From assembly GCA_022410635.1 (NCBI GenBank), contig JAJVDF010000500.1, forward strand, positions 393,501 through 457,500: a stretch of 64,000 nucleotides of DNA. Reading direction: 5' to 3'. The first letter of the stretch is position 1, and each line of letters opens with the position of its first letter. Below are positions 1 to 57,835 of this stretch, one piece after another. The position numbers and the translations under genes are program-made. The notes under the pieces were generated by a model. That model did not search any database. It had not been told where the DNA came from and saw only the letters and a list, made by a program, of their open reading frames with translations. The stretch comes from Tretioscincus oriximinensis (Eukaryota; Chordata; Lepidosauria; Squamata; Gymnophthalmidae).

Positions 1-3000
1 ACTCTGTATTGTATTCAAGCATGCATGAATTACATACACAAATACATCTAATTCTGTATGTAAGGAAAGTTAACTTAGTTCCAGAAAGACTGTTGCCCCA
101 TGGATGTTTCTGGATTTAAGTCTGTGTAGAATTATACTGTATGTTAAATAAAAAGCAGCTGGAAAATATTTGATCTTTTCACCAGCTTCTCTGTCTAATA
201 TCAACATCTGCAGAAAACTAGCTTTGAGTGAGTAGTAATATCGCAAGGAAAATAGTTTGCTATTTTTGTTTTGTGTTATTTGCTTTCTGAAGGAAAAGAA
301 AAGCAAGAAGACAACCATTTTTGCTTCTAAATTCTATTGAATGTTCAGAAGCATTCCTGGAGTTCTATCACTCTGATTCTGTTCATTATACCACAGTAAA
401 ATATTTGGTCAATTATGCTGACGAATTCCCCTGGCCCCATGCCATATCAAAACTAGGTTCAATTTCCTCTTAGCCATTAAGGTTCCCACCTGTCCCTTAA
501 AAGAGCTTTATTAATATTCAACACAAAATAAACTGTAGCATGCTAAACATATGCAAATGTAAAATGATAATTATAATTTTTGTATTACAACCATTTCACA
601 TTATTTCATGTATGAATGGAGCAAATGAACCCACTATTCTATTAAGAAAAGAAATGGTTTCCCTTAAACGGGATTTTTTTTTTCACATTCAAAAATTCCT
701 ATCATGCTATACGTGAATCTTAATACTAAATATGAAATAGCATTTTCATTTTCATAATAGTAGAAGCTAAGTAGCCTTTTTTTCTTTTATAAAAGGGTTT
801 TATTTAATTATTTATTTTATTTTATTTTAGCAATCTATTGACATTGCCTGATAATGAAATCAAACGGTACCAGACATCTAAAAATGTTTTCTTTGGTTCA
901 TTCCCTTAGCCGTACAAGAAATAAATTCCATAATAGCCATGTCCCAAACTCTTTGATACCAATTTTTAAATAGATAACTGTGAGAAGGAATTATTAGGAG
1001 GCGGTGATCAACTGTATAGCAGCAACTAACATAAGAACTATCAGTGGTTTGTTGTTTATTCCTTCATTTTTTGGGGAAAAATATGAAACAAAGCTAATGA
1101 TACCGAAATAGTAATATCCTGCTTTGGGTTCATACAGATTTCTTTTAATACAACCCTCCAGAATTTAGAAACTAAGGAGCATTGCCACCATACATGGCCA
1201 CAATCACCAACATCGCCTGACTTTTACAACATAGAGGAGATCTAGAGGGGATCCGTATTGACAACTTAAAAGGGGTGTGTTACTACTTGAACATTAATTT
1301 TAATGCCATTAAGGTTTTGAATGACCTCTGAGCAACAGTATGATGAGAGAGTTAATAATCCTATCCACAGTATTGGCTTTCTTCTTAATATAAAAGTAAA
1401 AAATAAAAATAAATTAAATATCTAGGCTTTTGTATACCATACTCCCAGAAATCTTCCATCTGGCTATTGACTAAATACATACACAGTTGTTAAGCTTCAT
1501 GTCGCTTCAAGCAGTACCTATGGCCCATCTTGTTTAATTCTCTGTTCTCACAGTGACTGGTCACACAAGGAAGCCCATTTGCAAAACATAAATGCACACC
1601 TTGCCATACTCACATTCTCTGAGCAGCTGGTCTTTAGAGATACGATTGTTCTATAATCAATACACAGATTTTATCAGTAGAGCCTTTGAGGTCCCTGGGG
1701 GTCTGCAAGTTTGGAAAATCACTCACTGCAAATCAGATTGGAAACTGAAATTTTCTGGGAATGGAGAAGATTGACTTCTACGAACAGGTTGCCTCCACAG
1801 GAAAACCTTGTGAAATAACATCCAAGTGCTCTGAAGCAGCCTGTTTTACTACAGATTTCAAGGAGGCAGCTGAAGACCAGTCTATATATCTGGCATTTCC
1901 CAAACTTAGGCTGATAGTAGATGAGGTGTATTTATCCTTTTGGCACCTTCTGTAGACTGAGGATATTTTTCATGCAGAATGTAATATTGACTAGCATCAA
2001 GATGCTTTGCTTACATATGGTAAATATTATTTATTTTTAATACTAGCTATCTTCTTTTTTTCAGTTATAAAGAATTACTAAATTTACGTTAAACCAACAA
2101 CACTGAAACATCCCAAACAATTACTGATCTTAACATTCTCTCTACATGGAACTAGTGAATATAGTTGCTCATAAAAAATATGGGAAATTTTAATTAATGT
2201 CCTGGTTTATCACTACAAAGGCAAGAAAAGAATAAAGTTTGGTTTTTTGGCAAAAGCTTATTTCAGATCTCATTTTAGTGATCCAAGATACGATTATTTC
2301 GATTCCCACAATAAAAAATTAGCGGTCTTTATAAATGTAAAGGTCAATGATTAATTTCTACAGTATGGGAACTGCTTTTTAATAGTAAATTTACTGGTCA
2401 AGATATGTAAAAGTACTGTACCAGGAACACAACAGAATGTTCTTTTCTATATGGATTTTGGAAGATACAGAATGTATTCCCAAAGTTCTATTTTGCCAAA
2501 GTGCTTTCAAATAAACAAAAATTGACTTGTTCTAAATCTTCAGATTTCTTGGCTCTACATGGCGGATGAGTTTTTCTCAACATTTTTCACTTTCAAGGCC
2601 TATCCAAAATACAGATGATATATTTTTTCACGTTAAATCTTGTAAACCTAATATTGGAAGAACAGAATGTTGTTCCTTGATTTTAAAAAAAGGTGTTTTA
2701 GTATCTTAGCTATGTGTATTTGTTTTGAACTCATGTAAAAGGGTGTGATATTTAGGTATTAATATTACTGGTACAATATTATTTTTCTGGGAAACAAAAT
2801 ATTTTGAAACAGTGAAAACTCCCGTGCCTCCCAAATATGCATAAGCTATTAAAATTATGTAAAAGGTATCAGATGAGAATAAATGGTTGTCTACTGGGTC
2901 TATATGTTCTTTCTACCAAGACTTTAGAATTGTTTTTTTTTTAATCTACCATTTGCGAAAAAAGGGCATTTGGTCTTTCAAGGGAGACAGGTGTGTACAA

Positions 3001-3044
3001 TCTAAAAGTAGCAAAGCTTTTGAATATTTTATTTTCATAAACAG
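1..3044 (+). other. WDR70 intron, 3' part
   Basis: AT-rich intron sequence leading to the first exon in the window. I searched for the preceding WDR70 exon (the part ending in a WDR..LT motif) and did not see it. No clear repeat copy stands out; T- and A-rich runs lie near 668-682 and 775-835. The short reading frames near 1592-1955 have no recognisable homology and no splice context. Confidence 0.6.
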
Positions 3045-49781
<46,737 letters not shown>

Positions 49782-50005
49782 AGAAATTTTGCAATGGATT
49801 TGATACAAACGCGAAATATTATTTTTCTTATGCAAGGGAAGTCAACTTTCTACAAGAAAAAATGCTTTCATATGATCCGCTTCCACAAGGCTGAAAAGCT
49901 GTAATTGCCATGAAGTGAAATGGACTTACGTATCGTTACATTTGCATTTTCTAAAGAGCTTAGATAAATAAGAATAAATAAATGCTTATTTTAAAACGCC
50001 CATTT
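49782..50005 (+). other. WDR70: WDR70 3'UTR (short form)
   Basis: About 220 bases from the stop to the expected cleavage zone. AATAAA occurs at 49973-49978 and again, overlapping, at 49977-49982. It is followed by the T/GT-rich stretch ctgttctttttttgttgg (about 50017-50034), typical of a downstream element. Longer forms cannot be excluded. Confidence 0.75.
49973..49982 (+). terminator. WDR70: WDR70 polyadenylation signal (double AATAAA)
   Basis: Two overlapping canonical hexamers about 192 bases after the stop codon, with a T-rich element 35-50 bases downstream. This is the best candidate for the 3' end of the gene. Confidence 0.75.
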
Positions 50006-50259
50006 CTTTAGACTACTGTTCTTTTTTTGTTGGACTAAGATTAGTAAAGGAAAATAATGTTTTTGATTAGCTGTCATTGCAATTGTGAACTACTCTCTGA
50101 ATATTTGGAAAAAAATTGTCTTTGATATTTAGCTCCTTGAGATTGCTAAAGAGGCGGAAAGGGTTATATATGAAATACATTTTAAGTAATTTTACGTACT
50201 GTATTTTTCTATAGTTGTGACATTCCCTGGCACCTTTGTGTTGAAGGAAGGATANAAAC
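50006..50259. other. Short intergenic stretch after WDR70
   Basis: AT-rich; includes the probable downstream polyadenylation element and an N at 50255. No repeat copy recognised. Confidence 0.5.
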
Positions 50260-50355
50260 AAACTAACCAATGTCAGAGAAATAGCCGTGTTAGTCTAGCA
50301 GAAAGTCCAGCAAAGGAGCTAGCAGCACTTTGAGACTAACTTGAGAAAAGTGGTT

Positions 50356-50390
50356 GGCATAAGCTTTCGTAGACACGTCTACTTCTTCAG
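50356..50390 (-). ncRNA. Hammerhead-ribozyme-like core, minus strand
   Basis: The inverted arm reads, on the minus strand, CTGAAGA, A, GTAGAC, a 2-base loop, GTCTAC, GAAA, GCTT, ATGCC. Same core and stem II as the plus-strand arm. The stem I partner is poorer. Confidence 0.35.
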
Positions 50391-50392
50391 CA

Positions 50393-50431
50393 GCACCTGA
50401 AGAAGTAGACCTGTCTACGAAAGCTTATGCC
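50393..50431 (+). ncRNA. Hammerhead-ribozyme-like core, plus strand
   Basis: CTGAAGA (50397-50403) fits the CUGANGA core. GTAGAC (50405-50410) pairs perfectly with GTCTAC (50413-50418), forming stem II. GAAA follows at 50419-50422. Next come GCTT and ATGCC (427-431), where AGCU is self-complementary, as in dimeric hammerheads with a very short stem III. Stem I is GCA (50393-50395) with TGC. Deviations are an extra A between the core and stem II, and a mismatch at the base of stem I. Activity is unknown. Confidence 0.4.
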
Positions 50432-50829
50432 AACCACTTTTCTCAAGTTAGTCTCAAAGTGCTGCTAACTCCTTTGCTAAACTAACCAATGTTATTATTG
50501 CATATCTACTGTAACAGCTGCATTGTGAAGAAACAGAAAAATACAGTATTTACGTATTTCTGTCGGGAAACCTGCATGAAGATACTTATGCAGATCACCA
50601 GAAATCAGGCATAACTTGGCATTATTCAACAACAAAAATTCTACAAACAGATTCAAAATGTGAAGTGTTGAATTCAGTCTTTTCCGTTTAGTTTATTCCT
50701 CAGTCAACTTCCATATGCTTTGTGCAGGACTGGAAGGTGCTAAGAAAAGATTTTTGCATTAAATAAATTATAATCAAATTTAAAAAACAATCATACTATT
50801 TCTTTTTGTGTTACCAATTCTGCCAATAC

Positions 50830-51957
50830 AATAGATTATGTAAAAAGTAGTATTTTACATACATATTTTGATGCGTTTCAAATATATAAACTATTACTAT
50901 TAGAACATGAGAAGGATAAAAAACCAATTAAGATAGAACTAGGGTTAAATAACATGTCACACCAAACAGTCCTAAATCCATACACTGAAAGAAAAATATT
51001 AAAAACATGGTTAATACCATTAAATGTAGCCTTCAAAACGTGGAAAGTAAATTGGAAATACTTAGTCCTCGACTGGAGACATGTAGCCTCTACCGCAGCC
51101 TTAAACCCGGCAGGAGATTCACAATTAAATCAATACCTTGAAATACTAAACTCTAACAACTATAAAAACCTAAGAGACCTCATCGACCATGACGGCAACT
51201 CAGTGAATAGAGCACTTCTAAGAAATCTTACTCAGAACAGGGGACTAACTTACTGGCTCCAGGAATGGTCAATAGACCGACAATTAAACAATCGAGAATT
51301 AAAGAACTCCATGAGAGGCAGTTCCAATTTAGAAATCGTGGTACAAAAAATATTGAAAGGAGAGAAAAAACTGATTAAAATAATATATGAAACTATCACG
51401 ATCCATAAATATAACAACTTAATGAATATAATGCAATTTTGGGAGGCGGAATTCCCCCAATTACATCAGAACTGGCACAAATGGAAAAAAACCTTCCTGG
51501 AGACCAGAGATACAAGACTTAGAGAAACACAATTGAAAACAATTTCAAGATGGTACCGTACCCCTGCCCAACTTTCACACATGATTAGGATATCCCCTCT
51601 CTGTTGGCACGGCTGCGGCAATAGGGGCACATACCTTCACATGTGGGCGTACTGCCCCATGGTTATAGGTTTTTGGGAGAAAATCAGAGACGAGTTAACC
51701 TTGATTACTAACATCTTGACCCCTGACTCNACCTTTGTGTGGTTATTTGGATTGATGGAGTTTAACAACATTGATAGACAGAATAGAGAATGTATAGATA
51801 GCGGAATTCTTGCGGGCCATATGGTCATGGTCAAAGAGTGGAAAAATCATTCCAATTGGACTTTAGACCTATGGTGGCATTATCTTATTGAGTTTATGTC
51901 ATTTGATGTCCTACAAACCAAAAGGCTCCAATCTATCGGAATCATTGTTAAGCCACA
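50830..51957 (+). mobile_element. L1 ORF2 C-terminal part (5'-truncated)
   Basis: Open in one frame from about 50870 to the CR1-like insertion, with no stop. It contains text typical of the L1 ORF2 thumb and C-terminus, and a cysteine motif CWHGCGNRGTYLHMWAYCP (C-x3-C-x7-H-x4-C) near 51600-51660. One N lies at 51730. It resumes after the insertion at 52276. The reverse transcriptase and endonuclease domains are missing (5' truncation), so it is a dead copy despite being open. Confidence 0.9.
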
Positions 51958-52275
51958 CTGGACTTTACTTCCTGAAGAGGTAGTGGTAGCTAACAGCTTG
52001 GATAGTTTCAAGACAGGACTAGACAGGTTTATGGACACTACGGGTATAAATGGATACTAAGATAGTTGTCTGGATGTAGCCTCCGGGATGGAGCAACAGG
52101 CAGGACTTTTGAAATACCATTTGCAGGGAGTCACGAACAGGAGCAGCATATTTTGCTTTCCTCTGTTCGGACTGCCCAGGTGCATCTGGTGGGCCTTTGT
52201 GTGACACAGAATGCTGGACTCGATGGGCTGTGGCCTGATCCAGTATGGCTCTTCTTATGTTCTTATGTTCTTATG
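51958..52275 (+). repeat. CR1-like LINE 3' end inserted in L1
   Basis: Starts near ttacttcctgaagaggtagt and runs through the family 3'UTR to a cttatgttcttatgttctta tail. L1 coding sequence is continuous across the removed insert (..PHW|T|IKWQRLIDYGSS..), which places the junctions. 'gact' is repeated at both sides. The insertion preserves the L1 frame, so L1 and CR1-like ORF2 ends read as one 368-codon frame from 50954 to 52060. Confidence 0.85.
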
Positions 52276-52530
52276 ACTATAAAATGGCAAAGGCTCATTG
52301 ACTACGGCTCATCTAATAATGCTCATATACTCCTGAAAGAAGCCATAAAGATGTTTCTGGACCAACGATTGATTCTTTAAATATTCTACAAACAACATGA
52401 ACAAACAACAACTATGAACTGTACCGTTCTCAAGGGTGGGTGGGGGAAATAAGGGATATTTCCTGTTTTATGTTCCTTTATAAAAATGTATTGTGAGATT
52501 TATTGGAAATATCAATAAAAAAAAAAAAAC
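52276..52530 (+). mobile_element. L1 ORF2 end, 3'UTR and poly-A
   Basis: Encodes IKWQRLIDYGSSNNAHILLK and EAIKMFLDQRLIL, then TAA at 52378-52380. A short 3'UTR with a G-rich stretch (aagggtgggtgggggaaat) ends in aatatcaataaa and a 13-A tail (about 52517-52529). Confidence 0.85.
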
Positions 52531-52552
52531 ATACACTATAATATACAATTCC

Positions 52553-52995
52553 CTTTTGAATAGGGTTGCCGTATTTTGGCATCCCAAAACCAGGATGGTG
52601 TGTGCGTACACGCCCGCCTGCACACACACACACGGACACTTGTGGTGAGACGGGGAGAACAGAGCTGCACAAAAGCTCTGTTCTTCTGTCACAAACCCAA
52701 GCGTTTTTCCTCTGCTAGAGGCGAGTTGGCGCACTTTGCCTGACAGCAGGCACGAAACCCCACCTCCAGCAGAGAATCAACTACAGCTTCTCCGAGGTTC
52801 CTCCCAGGACCCCGGAAAGCGTTGCTCGTGCTGCAGCCGTCAGCTCTGATGGCTCCTTTGCTTTTAAAATCCTGGATTTTTACATTCCCTGATGCAGCAT
52901 CAGGGAATGTAAGAATCCGGGATTTTCTCTTAAAACCCGGAGGGGACTAGATTTTAGTCCCCAAAGCCGGGACGTATGGCAACCTTACTTCTGAA
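52553..52995. mobile_element. hAT-type MITE, second copy
   Basis: Element 52561-52987 begins TAGGGTTGCCGTATTTTGG and ends TATGGCAACCTTA. It is flanked by cttttgaa and cttctgaa (7 of 8). It shares its GC-rich internal text with 4657-5210, for example cgagttggcgcactttgcct and gcaggcacgaaaccccacct, but lacks the long left arm of the palindrome. It is inserted about 30 bases after the L1 poly-A. Confidence 0.85.
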
Positions 52996-53157
52996 TCACA
53001 TGATTTTGTGCAGCTGAGTTCTGCTTTTACAGAATCAGCACACTGTAATTCTGGAAAAATATTGCAACTCAGTTTGTTTTTCTGCAGTGCCTTAGACTGG
53101 ATTTGTAAAGTTCTCAAACAGCCAGAATACGACAGAAGACTCTACAAGTATTTTTGG

Positions 53158-53603
53158 ACTATACTTAGGCTGACCAGGTGCTCCCTTTTTTGGGGGCGAC
53201 CCAGTTTGGGGTGTCTATCCTGCCCTCCCTGGGGTGGGTGGAGTGCCATTTCCCCGTTTTTTGCTGAGGAAAAAAAAATTGAAAAAAATATTTTTTAAAA
53301 AAATATTTTTTGAAACAAATGTACTGCAACACCACTAGGGGGCTCTGGCATCTAAGACCAGCTTCTGAAGGCACCTTCCTCTCTGCAAAATAATTAAAAA
53401 ATTCTGATGTACTCCAAAAATTCTGTTTAACAATTCTCGCACAGTTAAAAAAATTCTCACAGGCTTCACCAATTTCTCGGGCGGGAATTTTGGAAGAGAA
53501 TGCATATTGGTGGGTAATTTGCATATTTATGAATTTGCAAATTAGCATTAATATTAATTACCTCGGTTTGGGTCTCAGAAAATCTGGTCAGTCTAACTAT
53601 AGT
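53158..53603. mobile_element. hAT MITE with TAGGCTGACCAG ends
   Basis: Element 53166-53595 (430 bases) has inverted ends TAGGCTGACCAG / CTGGTCAGTCTA (one mismatch). The flanks are actatact and actatagt (7 of 8). Non-coding. The frame on the minus strand at 53165-53548 is a by-product. Shares its ends with 59945-60109. Confidence 0.8.
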
Positions 53604-53820
53604 ACACACCAAACCATAAGATGCACTTAGATTTTAGAGGAAAATATATATTCATTTTTAAAAAAATATTTGTGCTGCTGCTACTGCCAGCTTTGTGAAC
53701 ATTTGCTACATTTGAGGAGAATTTTGTAACATTCAGATCATANGACGCACAAACATTTTCATCCCACTTTTTGGGGAAATAAAGGGCATCTTATATACTG
53801 AAACATACAGTAGTTTTCTT
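53604..53820. repeat. Repeat relic with 'ataagaygcac' motif
   Basis: Has ccataagatgcacttag at the left and tcatangacgcac with gggcatcttatatactgaaa at the right. This resembles a widespread vertebrate DNA transposon with 'ctataagacgcac' text near its ends. Termini not resolved. Confidence 0.35.
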
Positions 53821-54202
53821 TCATCTGGGGAGAGTATGGGAACTGAAGCACAACCCTCAAGTTGCTGTACCAGTGCAAACAATTTACCTCACAAACTGGC
53901 ATCTGGATGGAGGAATCTTTATCTTGAAAAGATTACATCATTTAAGCCTGCTTTTTTGCTGATCTTTTCAAAACAAAATAGCTCTCATGAATACCTTGAA
54001 AATAAGTTTCCTATAGCTAAAAAGGTCTGAAAGACGAGTTCACGAAAAGTTCAGCTTTCCTTTTTATTTATTGATAAGACCAAAGAGAGTGCAAAGGAAG
54101 AATACGGTTGGCCTCAGCCATTTCTAGTGCCACTACGTTAATCCTATATAGCTGTGGAAACAGCTTTGTGGATGCTGCAAGGAGACACTGACTAGAAATT
54201 TA

Positions 54203-54770
54203 AGAACCTAAGAGGAGCCCTGCTGAATGGGGCCAGGGCCCATTAGTCCCGCATTCTGTCTCATACAGTGGCCCTCCAATTGCCGCTGGGCAGTCGGAAG
54301 CAGAAGAAGGCCAAATCTTCACCTGTTCCAGACACCATGCAAATGGTATTTCAGGAATCCTGCCTTTAGTTCTATCTCAGAGCCAGGATCAAGTGATCCA
54401 TCCTAGTAACAGTTTATACCCTTGATGTCCATGAACTTGCCTAATCCTGTCTTAAAGCTATCCAAGCTGATACCACCGTCTCTTCTGGAAGTAAATTCTA
54501 TAAACCAATAACTCCCTGAGGGAAAAAAATACTTTCTCTTGTATGTCCTCTCTCTTCTGCCTATCAGTTTCAAGGAATGCCCCCTGGTCCTAGTGCTGTG
54601 TGACAGAGAAAATATTTTTCCTATATTCACTTTATCCATCCCATGCATGATTTTATACACTTCAATCAGATCACCTCCTAAATGCCAACTTTCTAGGCTG
54701 AAGAGGCCCAGCCACCACAGCTCGATTTCATAAGGGAGGTGCTCCAGTCCCTTGAGCTCCCATCCCATGT
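54203..54770 (-). repeat. CR1-like LINE 3' end, antisense, long copy
   Basis: About 570 bases. From the complemented tail (aagaacctaagaggagccct) through the 3'UTR to an ORF2 C-terminus. On the minus strand the latter reads GDLIEVYKIMHGMDKVN, then SHSTRTRGHSLKLIGRR, and ends with SLDSFKTGLGKFMDIKGINC. Open over about 120 codons but without a start or the rest of ORF2. Confidence 0.85.
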
Positions 54771-55639
54771 CTTATTCTTGGGGAGGCTATGGCAACACCA
54801 CAGCAGCAGGAGGAGGAGTATGCAGATGGCTATGTCAGTGACCGCCTCTCCCCATGCTGCTGTGGATCCAGTAGCAGCAACCTGAGTAACTTGCACAGAA
54901 AACTACTGCAAATTCTCATACACACCAGATACAACTGGTGGCAGGAGGTGGGGCAGTGCAAGGGGCCACAGGGGAAGTCACAGGCTGAATCAAAGAGCTT
55001 CACGTGCTACATCTGGCCTGCAGGGCGTACTTTCCCGGTCCCTGATTTACGGGATGCATCTACAAACCCAGCTGCAATATTTGTGCATATATCTTGATCA
55101 CGAACTTCTATTACAAGTCTCATTCACTGCTGTCTAGTCTCATTTGATGGGGACATTGTTCCAAGCAGCAGGACATTTTTGGTAGGCTCCTAAGCTCTCC
55201 TTACTTTTTTCAAGCTTTTTAAAGCCTCTTACTTTGTTTTCCTTTCATTCTGATTACATTCTTTCATCCACTGATCATAAAGCTTCTTGTTTGAAATCAG
55301 AGCAGAGGCAAATCAGATCACACATAAAAGGTCTCTTGTAGCTTTTGCTAGCTTAGTAGCACCAGTGAAACACAAATGGATTAGAGTAAATCATACAGAA
55401 CATAGTCAAAATATCAAATATTTTAAAAGTCATGCCACACACTAGGCAGCTGATAAAAAGGACTGCTGTCGACAGTCCACTTGAAATCTGTACAGTGAAG
55501 TCCTTATGATTCTAAATCTTTAAACTAGACCAGCACTGGAAAAATCTGTAAAAGAGTGGATCAAATTAATAAAACTCTTGTCTTTTGAAGAAGATTATAT
55601 CTAACTTGGGAGTGCAAAAGGTCGATTAGAAACATCCAA
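54771..55639. other. Intergenic, partly GC-richer, unassigned
   Basis: 54789-55097 keeps an open plus-strand frame of 102 codons that I do not recognise. 54985-55060 (cgtgctacatctggcctgca, gggcgtactttcccggtccc) resembles the complement of a common hAT terminus, so at least part is repeat-derived. 55100-55640 has no recognisable feature. Confidence 0.4.
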
Positions 55640-55830
55640 ACTGTAGCTCAGTTTATAGAACAAACTGCCTCTAGAGCAGAGGTTTGTAGGTTCCATCTTC
55701 TGTCCAATCTCTCCCGAACTGTAGGAAACGGTGAACTACTTTTGAAAAGATATGCCAACGAGATGCCTAGGCAACCGACCAAGAATCAGTCGTAACCTGA
55801 TAATATCCAACAACAAAACAGCCCCTATGG
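55640..55830 (+). repeat. tRNA-derived SINE, sense
   Basis: Begins gtagctcagtttatagaaca (A-box) and has a B-box-like taggttccatc. The body is followed by an acaacaaaaca end. The layout recalls Sauria-type SINEs, whose 3' end derives from Bov-B LINEs; the assignment is tentative. Not a tRNA gene. Confidence 0.5.
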
Positions 55831-56044
55831 CCATCAGAAAGACCATGATTGTGAGAATCAGTCTGCTATTACAAGATTTCTGAGAGCGATGTGGGAGGAT
55901 CCTACTAATTATTAGGATGGATCTCTCTTTTGGGTTTTTTTAAAACACTTTATTTTTACAAAAGTGCAATTAAATATTTCAATCATTGTTTGCAGTCTTT
56001 CAAAATATTTCCTCCCTTTTTCTCTCCTCCTCCTCCCTTATTTA

Positions 56045-56840
56045 GATAAGAACATAAGAAGAGCCCTACTCAATTGGGCCCAGAGCCCATCTAGTGCAGC
56101 CTTCTGTCTTACACAGAGGCCCACCAATTGCACCTGGGCAGTCTTAAGCAGAAGAAGGCAAAACCCTCACCTGTTCCAGACACCCTGCAAATGGCGTTCC
56201 AGGAACACTGCCTGTTGCTCCATCCTAAAGGAAACATCAAAAGATCCACCCTAGTAGCTATTTATATCCTTGGTGTCCATGGACTTGTCTAATCCTTTCT
56301 CAAAGCTATCTAGGCTGCCACCTCTTGTGAAAATAAATTCGAAAGGACGATGACTCTCTGGGTGAAAAAATACTTTCCTTTGTCTGTCCCCATTCTGCTG
56401 CCCATCAGTTTCAAGGAATCCCCCCTGGTCCTAGTGTTGTGTGATAGAGAAGCTATTTTTTCATTATTCACCTTATCCATCCCATGCATGATTTTATACA
56501 CTTCAATCAGATCACCTTTTAAACACTGTCTTTTGTGGCTGAAGAGGCCCAAACACTGAAGCTGGATTTTATAAAAGAGGTGCTCCAGCTCCTTCATTCT
56601 TGTTGCTCATTTATGCACATTCTCTAGTTCCACAATATCCTTTTTGAGATGTGGTAACTAAAATTTACACAGTATTCCAAATGCAACCTCACCACAGATT
56701 TATAGAGGCAAAACAACACTTGCTGGTGTTTCTTTGATCCCTTTCCTTGTGACCCCCAACACTGAATTTCCTGTTCACCTACATGTTCTGTATTCACTAG
56801 AGGGCTCACATTTGAGAAATTAATTTCAACCTCCATTTTG
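56045..56840 (-). repeat. CR1-like LINE, antisense, longest copy
   Basis: Runs from the complemented tail (ataagaacataagaagagcc) through the 3'UTR and the ORF2 C-terminus. On the minus strand the latter reads RGDSLKLMGSRMGTDKGKYF. It continues beyond other copies into ttctagttccacaatatcct, ttttgagatgtggtaactaa and acagtattccaaatgcaacc, a well-known CR1-type coding stretch. This places the family in the CR1 clade. Confidence 0.85.
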
Positions 56841-57524
56841 TTGCTTCACTCCTTATTTTTACCCCCCTATATAATTTTTAACATCCATTTTTGTATACAG
56901 TTTCTTATTTTCTGCATATTTTCCAGATTTTTGATTCTAAAATTATATTTTTAGTTGCAGTCACATTAATTATATATTTTTACATCTTCTGAATTGTCTA
57001 TATGGTGCTGTCCTTCCTCCACTCACTCTCCAGAACACTCTGTGTGTAATATCCTTTACATCCACAGACATTATATTTTCCAAATCTCCATGTACATAAC
57101 AAGCCATTTCACTTGTTATAAGTTGAAGATACTGTTTATTTCTCTGTCTGCTTTCTCTCAAAATTCCTTCACTTTTCAGCATTCCGATACCAAACCTATG
57201 AAAATGCCTCTTTGGTGGCTTCCATGCCAACATGTACCAGGGACATTCTGAAATAAATGTGACACTTGTGCCAACATTCTATACAATTTATGGAGAATTT
57301 TACTAGAATGGATTGCTGAACTGCAGTTCCCGTGAACCCCTACTGTCTAGACTTTGTCAAAGAGTGGCGGGAAATATGAAGAGAATATGTCTAGATTCAA
57401 GATGCCACATCAGTCACCCCAACTAACGTTTTCTTTGAAGCTCAAACTCTTTCTGCACTATGCAATATTTGGGGATAAATTTTGGAATAGGGGCTTGCCA
57501 ATGGCATGATAGTGTAGAAGGAGA
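56841..57524. other. Intergenic, no clear feature
   Basis: T-rich at 56860-56980, then unique-looking sequence with short frames on both strands. 57300-57360 (gaactgcagttcccgtgaac) may be a small hAT fragment. No gene recognised. Confidence 0.4.
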
Positions 57525-57832
57525 AGGAGAAGGAGAAGGAGAATTAGTGGGTTCTTATACCCTGCTTTTCTCACCTTTCAAAGGGACTCAAAGCGGCTTA
57601 CAAGGGTATTTTGCCTGAAGGTTGACATTCTATCTTCCCCACCAGGCTGTGGTGGTTCCCAAATGTATACTTGCAGTCAGTTGCAATTTCTTGCAATTCA
57701 TGCTTTTGAATAGCTGGGTTGGGTAGAGCTACAGGCTAGTGGAAGGTGCTCACTCCTCCCCACATCCAACAGGGCTTCAAAACCCGATCTCCCAGATGAG
57801 AGACGGATTCCTTAGCAACTAAGCTATCTGTG
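57525..57832 (-). repeat. tRNA-derived SINE, antisense
   Basis: Preceded by a gaaggagaaggagaagg run, the complemented A/T/purine tail. It reads ttcttataccctgcttttct, tcaaagcggcttacaagggt, gcaatttcttgcaattcatg and aaaacccgatctcccagatg. On the minus strand it begins atagcttagttgctaagg. It meets a sense copy head to head at about 57834. Confidence 0.7.
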
Positions 57833-57835
57833 TAA

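Larger units (their letters stand above)
50260..50492. mobile_element. Penelope-like fold-back element with 14-bp target duplication
   Basis: Insert 50274-50478 is flanked by the direct repeat aaactaaccaatgt (50260-50273, 50479-50492). 50309-50390 and 50397-50478 are inverted copies over 82 bases with only two mismatches, separated by a 6-base spacer. The leading segment agaaatagccgtgttagtct and the arm text tttgagactaac and ggcataagctttcg are those of a repeat common in reptiles. I assign it to Penelope-like elements because each arm carries a hammerhead-like core. A 14-base target duplication fits target-primed insertion better than a DNA transposon. Confidence 0.7.

Noticed and set aside
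1..3044. Preceding WDR70 exon
   Set aside because: The expected conserved blade before VHTKFH was not found in any frame, so the intron probably extends beyond the window.
50954..52060. 368-codon open frame as a host gene
   Set aside because: The content is L1 ORF2 C-terminus followed by a CR1-like ORF2 end, with an L1 3'UTR and poly-A further on.
53165..53548. 127-codon minus-strand frame
   Set aside because: Falls entirely within a non-coding hAT MITE.
54403..54768. 121-codon minus-strand frame
   Set aside because: ORF2 C-terminal relic of a CR1-like LINE without a start or upstream domains.
55640..55700. tRNA gene on the plus strand
   Set aside because: The A-box and B-box motifs belong to a SINE with a clear body and A-rich end.
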